From assembly GCA_963576735.1 (NCBI GenBank), contig OY755177.1, forward strand, positions 18,600,001-18,664,000: a stretch of DNA of 64,000 nucleotides, read 5' to 3'. Positions within the stretch are counted from its first letter, which is position 1, and every line of letters starts with the position of its first letter. A program made the translations under genes and the position numbers. This DNA is from Bedellia somnulentella (taxonomy: Eukaryota > Arthropoda > Insecta > Lepidoptera > Bedelliidae). Below the pieces are notes generated by a model, which worked only from the letters and a program-made list of their open reading frames with translations, had not been told where the DNA came from and did not search any database. This document shows positions 21,109 to 32,023 of the stretch, one piece after another.

Positions 21109-22740
21109 ATTTTAAATATTTCTGTATTATATTTATCATAAACTTAGGCCCTTAGCCACTAAATACTTAACTGCACTGACTGCACAGAGCCTCTCAACTT
21201 TATCCTTAGCACTTTCAATAATCTTTATCATACCGCCTTTATGTCCTCACCCCACAGAGAAACTCGAGTTTTCCATATCATTTAGCCATAGTTCATCACA
21301 GTAGCAGTATTATCATATCACATAGAATCAAAGGAATTGCTTACTTGCTAGTGCTAAATAAGTCACATATAAAATACTTTACCACACAGCAAACACGTAA
21401 CATTGCCACACACATACCTGCAAAGAAAAACATAGTTTTAATAACACTCTTTACACAGTAATTACTTACTCGCGCGGATAATTGCTAACTCTACATTACT
21501 TTATGGTCATTGTTTAGTCTATGCAGTATGCAGTTTATTCAATTTCGAGAATTTCAAATAAATCCTGTTAAGTTGACAAAGAAAACCAATAGCATGAACA
21601 TATATATGTATGTACAAGTAATACCAAAAGACCTAGCAAACCGAGTGAAAAGGTCCACGGAAGGGTTACGGAGAGAAAGTACACGCGCTCAAGAAAGTTG
21701 CGAGTGACGCAAAAACACGCGCCGGCCGAGGTATTTAGCACGCCCGCCGCCGCCTCCTCCACTTGGATGAGACGACAGCGCATTGTCCGGTCTATGGTAT
21801 TACGTGTGCAAGATTTGCCAAATTCGCTTTTTTATATATATGCATATAGCTATAATCAAACCCACAAACATCACCAATCTAAGGAACCGATACACCGTTT
21901 AATGTATAAATCACAGTTCATACAATATGACATAACAGTAAAGAAAATAAAAATTGTTCAAGTAGTTAACAAGTCATGAAACTGTCAATTATTCTTGGGA
22001 ATAACGAGGGAAGACCGTGCTATTCTAAGCCAATATTACGCGTTATCATGTTGTTGACCATCCTTTCCAATTGGATGAGACAACTTTCGCAACCGGGAAC
22101 CATAACGATGTGTATTCTCGGCTTAAATGATAGTCAATTTTATAAACGTTTAAATTTTACATACCACTATAAAAACAAGTTAAAAATAACCTTCAGACGA
22201 AGCAACTGATTAGATATATTGCGAGAGTTTGATAAATCTCTACTAGATAAACAAACGTCAATCAAATTTTAAGTGATTTTGCTACTTCGAGAATACTGTT
22301 GGAAGACCGGTTTTCATTCAGTCTTTTATTATGTGGTATCTTTGATATACTCTATAGACTATTTCTTATAAAATTATTCACCTCGTAGATTGTAAGTGTT
22401 CTGGACACATCTATAATTCTCTAATGAAAAGAAAAAGAAAATAAAAGAACACAAAAAACAACAAACTTGCAACTAGGTTTACAAACATAAAAACAATGAA
22501 ATTAATGCAAAATTGCTTCATTCAGTAACTAAAGAGGGGAACAGATAGTGAAACAGTCTTTAATACACTTATTGCCCATCAGAAAATGTTTTCAGTACTC
22601 GGGAATAAATATGACGAATTCGCTATTCTTAGCCAAATCTACACGGCATATAAAAAAACATAGTGTGGACAAACATTAGGCATCTTTAAAAATATAGAGC
22701 TTGCAAGCTGTAAATAAGTAAATGAAAGGATGAAAATAAA
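21109..22740. other. No recognisable gene; one GC-rich patch
   Basis: Mostly AT-rich. A GC-rich patch at 21650-21795 (GCGCCGGCC, CCCGCCGCCGCC) is open in several frames, but no protein family is recognised. It may be the remains of an element. Confidence 0.4.
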
Positions 22741-22989
22741 GTAGCGAAAGAGATATATAGAGCCAATGTGGATGGGATTGTTAGTAGAGGACGGCCTCGT
22801 AAAACGTTTCTTGACCAGATAGAAAACGTTCTTATAAAGGCGGGGGTCCGAAGTGAGAAGAATAAAAGAGCATGTATGAGAAGAATAATGAATGTAAGGG
22901 AAGCAAGGGAGGTTTGTCAAGATCGTACTAAGTGGCGATCGATAGTCTCTGCCTACCCCAATGGGAATAATGGGCGTGAGTATAAGTAA
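22741..22989 (+). pseudogene. LINE ORF2 C-terminal fragment (source of repeat B)
   Basis: The longest B copy. The frame reads VAKEIYRANVDGIVSRGRPRK, later VLIKAGVRSEKNKRACMRRI, MNVREAREVCQDRTKWRSIV and SAYPNGNN. This C-terminal pattern (GRPR..., REVCQDR..WRSIV.AYP.G) is typical of RTE-like and related non-LTR retrotransposon polyproteins. Only the last ~80 residues remain. A short (GTAA)n-like tail follows at 22982-23000. Confidence 0.8.
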
Positions 22990-22998
22990 GTAAGTAAG

Positions 22999-23567
22999 CA
23001 AGCTGTAAAAAAAAGACAGTAACGAAGACGTTCCCAACAAAGCAGTCAAAACCTACATTTATTACACCGATAAAATCACACCAAATACATAAGTAACGTA
23101 GGTGTACCATGAAACACGACTGAATGAAAGTCCCAGTAGGAGGCATGTTATTCCGTTGCAAAATACACTTTAACTGCACTGAAATAGAGTGCGTTTCTCG
23201 TTTTATTGCTTCATGTGTAGGTGCACTGACGCAAGGTCGTATAATTTAGTAACAACTTGATGCATATATGGAGTTTTGCACTAAATTTAATCTATGAAGA
23301 TTGCAAAACTAGCGTGAGGATGAAAGTTTTTTTTATGGTTATTGTTTTTTGGACTAGAATTCTAATTCGTTTCATAATTTGAATATAAATGACAGACAAC
23401 TATACACGTCAAATACCCTAAGGGTAGGTGCTGGGTAGAGTTCTTTTAAACACTAGTGTTTGTCGAGTGTGAGGGAGTTAACATGAAAATAGCAGGCAAA
23501 TTTTGTGTAATATCCGTTTAGAATTATACTACACTTTATCTTCCGTGTGTATAGCAAAAGTTAACAA
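22999..23567. other. No recognisable feature
   Basis: No supported ORF, repeat or RNA gene. Confidence 0.4.
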
Positions 23568-23616
23568 AGTGGTAGTAGTACCTCTGCCATATCCTCAGGG
23601 ATATACGCCGTGAATC
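23568..23616 (+). repeat. Repeat C, 3' end fragment
   Basis: AGTAGTACCTCTGCCATATC, CAGGGATATACGCCGTGAA. An old 5'-truncated copy. Confidence 0.55.
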
Positions 23617-24129
23617 ACCTTTACAAGTCCATAAACTTGCAAATATCAGGTGATTATAATTAGTATGCAACATTAACGATAAAGTTACCCAATCACCCAA
23701 ACGAGGACGTTAATGATAACCGCAACCAGTATGGCTGCGATATGATGTCATAGGTCGAGAACCCCACGGAGCCAAATATAGATGTGGTCGTGTTTGGACG
23801 CAACCGATTTAACCTTTGGTTTAACCGAGATTTGGATTTAGACTGTCTTGTAGATTTTATATCATTATAGAGCTGATTACGTTGTATTGTCCAGACGTTT
23901 TAAATTTAGCTCAAAGATTTGTCTATTTTTATATTAAACAAAAAAACTAAGTTTCCTTGAAGTATAATTTATTTTAAAATAGACTAAAGCTTAAAGTTTT
24001 AAGGTTACAACATTCATTTCTAGGGGAAAAGCTTGACGATGATGTTACTTTTAAGGGGTACAATAAGTAAAAAATACTTATATACTTACTACGAGAGTGT
24101 CCTTGAGACAAATAAGTAGCATACAAAAT

Positions 24130-24262
24130 TTACATTCCTTTCAAAATAAAAATTATCTTCTTTGTCTTTTGAAAGGCAAATTAAAACTTAATAAGTTTTA
24201 ATCTACTTCTTCTGCAGAATCATCTTGCATAGAGCCCTGGTGACATCAAGCTATTTTCTCGG
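24130..24262 (-). repeat. LINE 3' end fragment
   Basis: GCATAGAGCCCTGGTGACAT and the preceding TAATAAGTTTTAATCTACTT match the 3' end of the LINE on the minus strand at 60350-60520 (GCACAGAGCCCTGATGACAC). No long ORF is left. Confidence 0.6.
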
Positions 24263-24493
24263 TACTCTCCTAGGCTAATAAATAAACCAATACAAGTTAG
24301 TTTTCAAAAACCAGAAACACTTGTTATTCTTGCAAAAAAACCGCAAGAACATTAGTTGGTTGATAACTCGATCAGAAATGTCAAAACATTGACAATTCAA
24401 ACACTGATTGTTCTACGACTGTTTGCCAATACAAATGGACATGTATTTTTCTGCAATACCGAGAAATACTTTTTTACATTGTGTTCCCCTCAC

Positions 24494-24856
24494 AACCGTG
24501 ATAGCCCAGTGAGTAGAACACTCGGTTATCGTGCAAACGACTAGTGTTCAAATCCTAGGTCTACACCAATTTGTCTTTTCTAAAGACATATGTGTGGTTA
24601 ATTTATCATGGTTGTTAACGGTGAGGGAAAACATCGTGAGGAAACCCACATGGCTGAGTTGTACTTAGTCATGTGACAGTGTATTCGTACAAAACGGCGA
24701 TAGGCCAGCCCCCTATCACGTGAGTACACTGTCCATGCAAAACGTGGGTACTCTGAACACCAGGTGACAAAGTCACTTGATGTTCAGAAGTATAAGTACC
24801 TCTGCCAACCCCTTCGGGGATATTCGGCGTGAACGTTTATGTTATGTTATGTTATG
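24494..24856 (+). repeat. Repeat C SINE, full length
   Basis: tRNA-like head (TGATAGCCCAGTGAGTAGAA, GTGTTCAAATCCTAGG), full body and a (GTTAT)n tail. It has a small deletion after the B-box (GTCTACACC for GTCGGGCCTACACC). Confidence 0.88.
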
Positions 24857-25278
24857 GGATTTATAGATCAACGTTACGTGAAATAAGCAATCCGTATCAC
24901 CTTTCGCAATCACAATACCCAAGTATTTGCATTTAGACAAATTAAATTTGACAGTTCACGACCATAGCTAACGTGTACTGTCAAAGTTTCAAAATAGCTG
25001 GCGGCTCTATGTTTAGAAGTGCAGGATGTTTAACTATGACAATACAATGAACTGATTGAAACTGTGAATGGACGAGTGCCTTGATTCTGATATTTATTTG
25101 ATCCTATTTGGTTTTCCTGTTCGTAGAGGACTTAAATCTGTTAGAGAAGTTTGTTGCCACAGACACAAAACCTACCCGTTTTAAGTTACTAAAGTAAAGT
25201 TTTTCAAAAGAAAGAAAGGATTCTTGCAATATGAACCCATAAAATATGTTGTATATCTCGCCTTAGAACTGAACTAAC
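24857..25278. other. No recognisable feature
   Basis: AT-rich, with no supported ORF or repeat. Confidence 0.4.
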
Positions 25279-25392
25279 CTATTTTTTTTCGTGGGTGTCG
25301 TAAAAGGCGATTAAGGGTATATGGGCCTTCAAATGATTTTTGGCCAATGTGCCTGGACGCCCATCAACGATTATCCTTTATTCTACAATAAT
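25279..25392 (+). repeat. Repeat A (variant), central part
   Basis: TCGTGGGTGTCGTAAAAGGC, GGGTATATGGGCC and ACCCATCAACGATTATCC-like blocks match the GTCACTACC subfamily. Both ends are missing. Confidence 0.6.
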
Positions 25393-25406
25393 TATTTATT
25401 GTTTAG

Positions 25407-25648
25407 CTGTGTAGTGTCGGCTTAGAATAGCACTACCCCATTTCTTCCGGTGGGTGTACGTAAGAGGCGACTAACGGACTTGGGGCTTTTTAAGGGATTT
25501 TTAGGCGATGCGGTTGGAGACCCATCACCAACAACCTTTATTCTACCATCTTTTCCCCACTCAACTCCCAAAAGTGGCTGTGGAATTTCTAATTTCTCAG
25601 CTCTGGCTACCCCTTTTAGGGATTTATAGCCGTGAGTATATGTATGTA
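25407..25648 (+). repeat. Repeat A, full length
   Basis: A near-consensus copy, TGTGTAGTGTCGGCTTAG to GCCGTGAGTATATGTATG. Confidence 0.9.
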
Positions 25649-25949
25649 ATTTATCCACATATCTTGCTAAATGGTCTGAGAAGTTTCATCTGTATCTCTG
25701 GACACCTTCTTTGAGATTTATAAGAATCAGTATTTCAACGTACGAGTACGTATATATTCCCACAAAAGTATTCCACGAAGTAGCAGAATCGGTGTGTAGG
25801 ACAATTGACCTCGCGTTTGAATGCCGCTAACTATAACTAGGTCGGACGAGAGTGAAACTTGCAACAGCGTTAACAAATAAACTACTCACTAAAAATACAA
25901 ATATAAGTTCGAATACACAAAAATATAATTTTCGATAATAAGTCTATTG

Positions 25950-26148
25950 CTGTGTAGTTTTGGCTCAGAATAGCACTACCCCAATTTTACTAGTGGGTGA
26001 TCTTAAGAGGCATTGGGGCCTTATAAGTGAAAAACCCTTATTTTGATATCTTTTCCCCATACAACTTCCAAATGAGGCTGAGGAATTTTTTCCCCGAAGC
26101 TCAGGCTACCCCTCCTACGGATTTATAGCCGTGAGCATATATGTGTAT
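25950..26148 (+). repeat. Repeat A with internal deletions
   Basis: Head TGTGTAGTTTTGGCTCAG and tail GCCGTGAGCATATATGTG present. The GGTTGGAGACCC segment is lost. Confidence 0.75.
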
Positions 26149-26182
26149 ATGTATATATTAGTAATCGAAAATACTTTAGGCA

Positions 26183-26218
26183 TAGTTCCCATTGTGGTGG
26201 GCAGAGACTATCGATCAC
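26183..26218 (-). repeat. Repeat B, short fragment
   Basis: GTTCCCATTGTGGTGGGCAG and AGACTATCGATCAC are the complement of the B family's SIVSAYPNG-coding segment. Confidence 0.6.
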
Positions 26219-26220
26219 TA

Positions 26221-26297
26221 AGGCAGAGGTACAAATACTTCAGAACATTACGTGGCATTAATGTCACCTGGTGTTCAGAGTACGCTTTGCTTGGACA
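26221..26297 (-). repeat. Repeat C, 3' fragment
   Basis: GCAGAGGTACAAATACTTC, a TGTCACCTGGTGTTCAGAGT block and GCTTGGACA match the minus-strand C body. Confidence 0.7.
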
Positions 26298-26320
26298 AAT
26301 AATAAATAAATAAAATTTAT

Positions 26321-26431
26321 TGATGGATATGAATGAAGCTAGAGAGATTAGGCAGGATCGTACAAATTAGCGATCGATAGTCTCTGCCTACCCCAATGGG
26401 AACTAACGGCGTGACAATATGTATGTATGTA
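26321..26431 (+). repeat. Repeat B, LINE 3' end
   Basis: AATGAAGCTAGAGAGATTAG, GATCGATAGTCTCTGCCTAC and a (TATG)n tail. Confidence 0.8.
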
Positions 26432-26820
26432 GGAAATTTAGTAAGGATATAAATTCCACGACACAGCGTGAAAAAGCCCGCAGTAAAATGAAATGACCAT
26501 CACCTCACAGGTTATTGGCAGCACTTGCTGCAAGTGGGTTAGTGAAAGTCTCTCTCGACGGCGGTGGGAAGTGAGCTTCTTCAACGTTTGTCTCGGCTTA
26601 TTGTTGATATATCTCACTTATATTATTTATATTAGACTAGATGTTCTAAGTAGAGCAGATCAATTTGCGTCTATTGTAGTATACATATTTGTACGCAAGT
26701 AGAGATTCACAGGTTTAGGTTAGATCGAGATCAGCGTATAAGTTAGTTAAACGGTATTATTTTTGTGACGAATACAAGATAATTGTGTTTGTGTTGTGTG
26801 TGTAACATAGATAAATATGA
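26432..26820. other. No recognisable feature
   Basis: A 69-codon ORF at 26493-26702 has no known motif. Nothing is supported. Confidence 0.4.
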
Positions 26821-26965
26821 TGATGCCATTAGATCTCATTGGGATAGGCAGATACTATCAATCATAACCTTGTATGATCCTGGCAAAGCTCTCAACCTTC
26901 ATCTAAATTTTCTTTTTATTCTTAACTTTTTGGACAACTGCCTGTTTTAGCACATTTTCTATTTG
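26821..26965 (-). repeat. Repeat B, LINE 3' end
   Basis: Minus-strand copy: CCCAATGAGATCTAATGGCA end, CTATCCCAATGAG, and the coding part with TGCCAGGATCATACAAGG. It keeps more of the upstream coding segment than most copies. Confidence 0.7.
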
Positions 26966-27301
26966 ATCAAAATGCGTGTGTTTTAATAACCCATTTTACT
27001 AAAAGTCTACTCGCCATATTTTTAACATCCTATATTGTTGAGCTCTACCTTCCATGTCAAATATTATCTGTGATTTGATAAGGAATTCAATGGCCACGAG
27101 TGCCGACAAGGTTTTATGGAGTTCACTACTCAAATGAGAATATCAAATGTGCTCATCATTATGTTTCTCTCAATTTTCCCCTTTTAATATTGTTATAACG
27201 TCAACCAAATGTTTGAATTTGAAGCGGTTAACAATTCAAGTACTATTGAAACCCTTTGCATCGACATATCATTTATCATTCTGCGACGCTACGCTATATT
27301 T
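26966..27301. other. No recognisable feature
   Basis: AT-rich; no supported feature. Confidence 0.4.
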
Positions 27302-27444
27302 TTTCCTCAGCCACATTTGGAAATTGAGCGGGGAAATTGGTTATAAAATAAAGAACCATCGTTGCTGATGGGTCTCCGGCCAACAAACACTGAAAAAACC
27401 CCAATACAAATAGGTTAGTGCTAATTCTAAGCCGACGACATAGA
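27302..27444 (-). repeat. Repeat A, diverged
   Basis: The complement shows CCTCAGCCACATTTGGAAA and GATGGGTCTCCGGCCAACA, ending with a TTCTAAGCCGACGACA head. Internal deletions. Confidence 0.65.
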
Positions 27445-27869
27445 AAATGAGGCAATAACACTATTAACTATATAAGAAAACAAACTTGTTGCACTGATAA
27501 ATATATTAAATTATTTATGTGAGAAATATGACAATTTTTTACAATCTATCCATATTAGAAAATGCTGATATCACCGAAACAAAATATGTCTAGCATTTCA
27601 AACACAATTCGTCCGACACAAGACACAACGAAACAACTTACTTTATATGTAGAGGTGTGTATTCTGTATGCAAATAGTTTTCGGTGAAAACGTCTGTATG
27701 TTAATTCTTTCTATTACCGGTGGAGAAAACATTTCGAACTTTGATGGATGGACCGACTAAACTTGTTTTTTAGAAACAGAGTGTTGTACGATATCTTTGA
27801 ACGTTCATGTAAATCGAGTAAAAGCACAATTATAGAAACATAGGATAGGTTACAAAAAATTTGTTAATT
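27445..27869. other. No recognisable feature
   Basis: No supported ORF, RNA gene or repeat. Confidence 0.4.
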
Positions 27870-27876
27870 AGTATAC

Positions 27877-28244
27877 GACGTGATAGCTCAATAGGTAGAA
27901 CACCGGTTAACGTGCAAGCGACTAGTGTTCAAATCCCGGGTCGGGCCTACACCAATTTGTCTTTTCTAAAGGCATATGTGTGGTTAATTTATCATGGTTG
28001 TTAACGGTGAGGGAAAACATCGTGAGGAAACCCACATGACTGAGTTGTACTTAGTCATGTGACAGTGTATTCGTACAAAACGGCGATAGGCCTGCCCCCT
28101 ATCACGTGAGTACACTGTCCATGCAAACGTGGGTACTCTGAACACCAGGTGACAAAGTCACGTGATGTTCAGAAGTATTAGTACCTCTGCCAACTCCTTC
28201 GGGGATATTCGGCGCGAACGTTTAGGTATTATTTTATATTATGT
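27877..28244 (+). repeat. Repeat C SINE, full length, 7-bp TSD
   Basis: Complete tRNA-like head (TGATAGCTCAATAGGTAGAA; GTGTTCAAATCCCGGG) and body, ending in TTTAGGTATTATTTTATATT. AGTATAC occurs at 27870-27876 and 28245-28251, a likely target duplication. Confidence 0.85.
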
Positions 28245-28251
28245 AGTATAC

Positions 28252-28581
28252 TGAAGTCCAGTCCACGCTCTTGCAAAGATAGTATTCCAGTCACTGGATT
28301 TATGGACCTTGAATCGGACCTAATTCGCTGTGTTTTTTGTCGGATATGATTTTCATTTATCACGCCTAATAAAGAATAAGGAAAACATCATGATTAGGAA
28401 ATGCTATCTCGGCCTAAACACAGTCGAAATCTAGCGCAGTTATTGAGTTTGAAAAGCCATTTCCAGTGAAACACAAAATCGTGTCACTAAATGAGCAATT
28501 TCCTAAATATATATGTTGCCGCATGATGTCCAATTGAATGGTTTACTGTGATAAGTATTTCCCTACTTCTTAAAGATTTAT
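28252..28581. other. No recognisable feature
   Basis: No supported feature. Confidence 0.4.
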
Positions 28582-28816
28582 GAGGCTTAGAAAAGCACTA
28601 CCCCATTTCTTCCGGTGGGTGTACGTAAGAGGCGACTAACGGTATTGAGGCTTTTAAGGGATTTTTGGGCGATGCGGTTGGAGACTCATCACCAACAACC
28701 TTTATTTTACCATCTTTTTCCCACACAACTTTCCAAAAGTGGCTGAGGAATTCCTAATTCCTTAGCTCTGACTACCCCTTCTAGGGATTTATAGCGGTGG
28801 GTATATATATATATAT
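28582..28816 (+). repeat. Repeat A, near full length
   Basis: GAGGCTTAGAAAAGCACTAC to AGCGGTGGGTATATATATAT; lacks the first ~12 bases. The tail has become a TA run. Confidence 0.85.
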
Positions 28817-29225
28817 GATGAAACGCTTCAAAATATATTTATTTTTTATTACAATGACTTTTGCGAGAATTAACTCACAAAACTGCCAATCTCGCGATCC
28901 CGTATTGATATTCATATGTTCGAGAGCTCTCGGCGCGAGATTGCAAATCTAGAAAAAAATACCTAGACAGTAGATAAAATGTTGTGCGATGTTCTGTAGA
29001 ATGAGGTATGTCTATGCTTTAATATTAGTAATTAAATCTCAGACCAAGAAAAGTAGGTTATGTTTTGAATTTCTGTTCAAATAGGGTGTAAAACGCATCC
29101 TGTTTAGTTACCGAAATATCATATTTATAACGACTGGCGCAGTTTGGATGTTGTTTTTAATAGAGCTTCTTTCATATCGAAACGTGTTGTAATAGGAATA
29201 ATAACATGCTATATGAACATACTCA
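28817..29225. other. Region upstream of the LINE fragment
   Basis: No clear coding signal. The exact 5' break of the downstream LINE lies somewhere in 29100-29226 and could not be placed. Confidence 0.35.
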
Positions 29226-29807
29226 GTGACCCATGGTCTCAGATATAACTCGAAGAAGAGTGAATTTTTGATTTTTAAGTCAGCTAAAAAGCAATATAAA
29301 TCACCAGTTATCACTCTTTGTGGCGCTGAGCTTAAGCAGGTAAGCCAATTTAAATATCTGGGGCACTGGGTCACTGAAAACTTATCTGATGATACAGATA
29401 TTGAGAGAGAGCGGAGGGCGCTGTCGGTTCGTTGTAACATGCTCGCTCGTAGGTTTGCGCAATGCAGCAAGGACGTCAAAGTGACGCTATTTAAGTCGTA
29501 TTGCCAGTGTTTGTACACATGCAGCCTATGGGTAAGCTACACGCGGCGAGCCTACAGCGCGCTCCGAGTGCAATACAACAACGCGTTCAGGGCGATGTTG
29601 GGGCTGCCGCGGTGGTGCAGCGCGTCCGCCATGTTCGCGGAGCACCGCACGCCCGACTTCTTCGCGGTGATGCGCGCGCGATGTGCCGCTGTGCTAGCGC
29701 GCCTGCGCAGTAGCCCCAACACCCTCCTGGCCACGTTGGCACAGAGGTGGGACTCCCCTATGCTGCGGACATGGATGGGATACCATTGCCTCAATAATAG
29801 AAAGTGA
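29226..29807 (+). pseudogene. LINE reverse transcriptase C-terminal fragment
   Basis: The 193-codon frame starts GLRYNSKKSEFLIFK and continues with FKYLGHWVTENL. This is the C-terminal 'thumb' side of non-LTR reverse transcriptases (...N..KS..M.F... FKYLG..L). It then has VRCNMLARRF, FKSYCQCLYTCSLW, and YNNAFRAMLGLPRWCSAS. The catalytic YxDD part upstream is missing. GC content (29400-29780) is far above the neighbours, consistent with transferred or recently inserted DNA. The 3' UTR ends at a (TTA)n run at 29938-29958. The clade is not determined. Confidence 0.8.
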
Positions 29808-29960
29808 GCGTGGACCAATCCATGCTTGTTTTGTAAATATTTTTTTTGTGTTTATTAGGTATAATTACTAACATAGATAATAAGTTTGCAATTGTACTAA
29901 CAAAATGTATGGAACAAGTTTTCTGAAAATAAACGTTTATTATTATTATTATTATTATAT
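29808..29960 (+). mobile_element. LINE 3' UTR with (TTA)n tail
   Basis: About 130 bp of non-coding DNA after the stop, ending AATAAACGTTTATTATTATT. A short-repeat tail instead of poly(A) is typical of several LINE clades. Confidence 0.7.
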
Positions 29961-30505
29961 ATTAACTTCATGCTTATTTCTTCCTTGCTATCGATATTAA
30001 TGGCATAAGATAAAAATCTATTCTTAATTCGACCACATTTCTTAGCAATAAATAACAAGATATTATATTAATTAAATACCAATATTTTTTAAAAGTATCT
30101 TTTATTTTAATAAATGTGCGAAATTGCATACTTTTCCGTCCACTAAATTTAAGTAAGATGAGGACCAAACGTTTTGACTTGCAGATTTTTATGTTTATAT
30201 TCTACAAGGAAGCTGCCAGGAAATTATAGCTAAAGAAAAGATTGTTTGCACTAGTATTCCAATCAAAACTTTGTTATGGCGATCTTCGTAAACGACTGAC
30301 AAGGGAAGAAACTCTATCGCTTGTAATAAAATATAGGGTTTTAATACTTTAATGTGTTTGAGTCAACTTTGGCATTAGTGTTTTAACGCTTACCTCTAAA
30401 ACAGCCTTTCCAAACATTTATCTACGGTCGGAAGCTCGCGTCTCTATGTTTAAATTTACTGCATTAACGATCAAATGTCCGGTAGAACGTCACTCTTCTT
30501 TATAC
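29961..30505. other. No recognisable feature
   Basis: AT-rich. ORFs are short and unrecognised. Confidence 0.4.
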
Positions 30506-30603
30506 AGACATACATACATAAATATACTCACGGCCATAAATCCCAAAACGGGGTAGCCAGAGTTTCAGAGCTAGAAACTCGTCGGCCATATTTTGGAAGT
30601 ATG
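30506..30603 (-). repeat. Repeat A (variant), 3' fragment
   Basis: ACATACATAAATATACTCACGG, written as the complement of the tail, then GGCCATAAATCCC and GGGGTAGCCAGAG. 5' truncated. Confidence 0.75.
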
Positions 30604-31117
30604 TATATATGAATGTATTTTCTTGTACTTAAGACTACCTAAATAAACTCTAGCTTAATGAGTCCAGCTGTCAAGGCAAAAATGGGTACATTGAAAACTA
30701 ATACAGCTTACTTTTTCAGTGTCAATACGACATTCATTGATATAAAACATTATAGTTTGACATTATTATCTCATTTAAATTAACCAAGCATGACGGTACT
30801 GCAAGTGCAATATTAAGATGTTATTTATGAATAAGTACATACAATTTTATCGACTATTGTGTGTATTCGCTCTGATAACTCAATGCTTGCAATTTAATTA
30901 TATTACTACGTAGTATTTTTTTCACAATTCACTTAGGAATGTATTATTGTTTATATAATAATTCTCCCTCCTATATTTAAACTAAACGACTTAACTATTT
31001 ACAAGGATTTACTTTGTTATCTGAAATAAAGTTTTTATTTATTATATTATTAACTTTTATATGATTCACCCAAAGGGCTATGTTAGAAATTTCACTACGC
31101 AATCTAATCTGCAATAT
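30604..31117. other. No recognisable feature
   Basis: AT-rich; no supported feature. Confidence 0.4.
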
Positions 31118-31262
31118 CCAGACATGGTGGACTGACGAGTTGGCCGAGGTTGCGTGAATCCATGGAAGAGGACAGAACATCACCGACCGGTGTGGAGACC
31201 TTTGAGGTTCAAGTCCAGCAATAGACTATACAGCAATAAATTGGTTAATAATGATGAAAATC
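31118..31262 (+). repeat. Decayed RTE-type LINE 3' end
   Basis: Broken frames read like TWWTDELAEVA and later a CGDL-V-Q segment. They match the RW.DDI..VA...W...A.DR..W...GEAYVQQW ending of RTE-like ORFs. It is followed by AATAATGATGA, like their short-repeat tails. Frameshifts and stops are frequent. Confidence 0.45.
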
Positions 31263-31949
31263 TCATTGCCACACTAAAATAATTTTGATATTCTCCCAGA
31301 TTGTCCAAAAAAGGTCGGGACCATGGAGGCGTCACACAGATCAGATTAGGCCTAAAGCACGTCGTAAACATGTCGAATGTGTTGAATAGACCAACATATT
31401 AATGACTATCGTCCGATTGGCCCATCGCCGGCCAACCTTACGAAACAAGGCGGGTCAAAGACCGCGGCGTTCGATTTTAAATTAAATTTGCGATTTCTCT
31501 TCATGTTTTATAAAATTCACGTTTCGTGGGAAAAGTGAAAAGTAGTTGTATTTCCCGCGCTTCAGAGCACACCACTCGTGTTGTAAAGCTACATTATATC
31601 AGGGGAATAATAGCTACATGAAGTGAAAGTCAACCGAAAAGAAAAACCAACCGATATTCCAAAAAAATATGTAAATATAATATTAATATTTCTTCTACTT
31701 TTAATCATATCTGAGGCAGCATATTTAGCAATTTATTATTTAGATTACAAGAAGTTTAGGAAGGAGGCTGGTAATAAGTTACGGCTATCATAATCATGTA
31801 ATCTAAATTGAGTATAATCATGAGCCAGAATTTTGCTATCCTTAGCTTGAAATAGCATAACAACTATTATTTTCCCTTGAATATAGCAAATAAATAATAA
31901 AAGTAAATAATAATATTTTAATTGAAAGATATATTTAAAAAATTGACAT
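31263..31949. other. No recognisable feature
   Basis: No supported ORF or repeat. 31400-31460 is GC-richer. Confidence 0.35.
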
Positions 31950-32023
31950 ATAAAGGAAAGAAAAATTTCGACACAGGCGGGATAATCCCCACATGAGGTT
32001 TTCATGAACAAAAAGATTTAAAT
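31950..32023. repeat. Repeat D, collapsed inverted-repeat remnant
   Basis: AAGGAAAGAAAAATTTCGAC followed by ACAGGCGGG joins directly to ATAATCCCCACATGAGGTTT. This is the complement of the usual D outer arm. The tRNA core has been deleted so the two arms meet. Confidence 0.75.

Noticed and set aside
22639..23049. 136-codon minus-strand ORF
   Set aside because: It lies antisense over the LINE B coding fragment at 22741-22989, which has a clear protein match on the plus strand.
24494..24570. tRNA gene at the head of repeat C
   Set aside because: The same head recurs in at least six SINE copies with a conserved non-tRNA body; no proper cloverleaf.
29108..29518. 136-codon minus-strand ORF
   Set aside because: Shadow of the plus-strand reverse transcriptase fragment.
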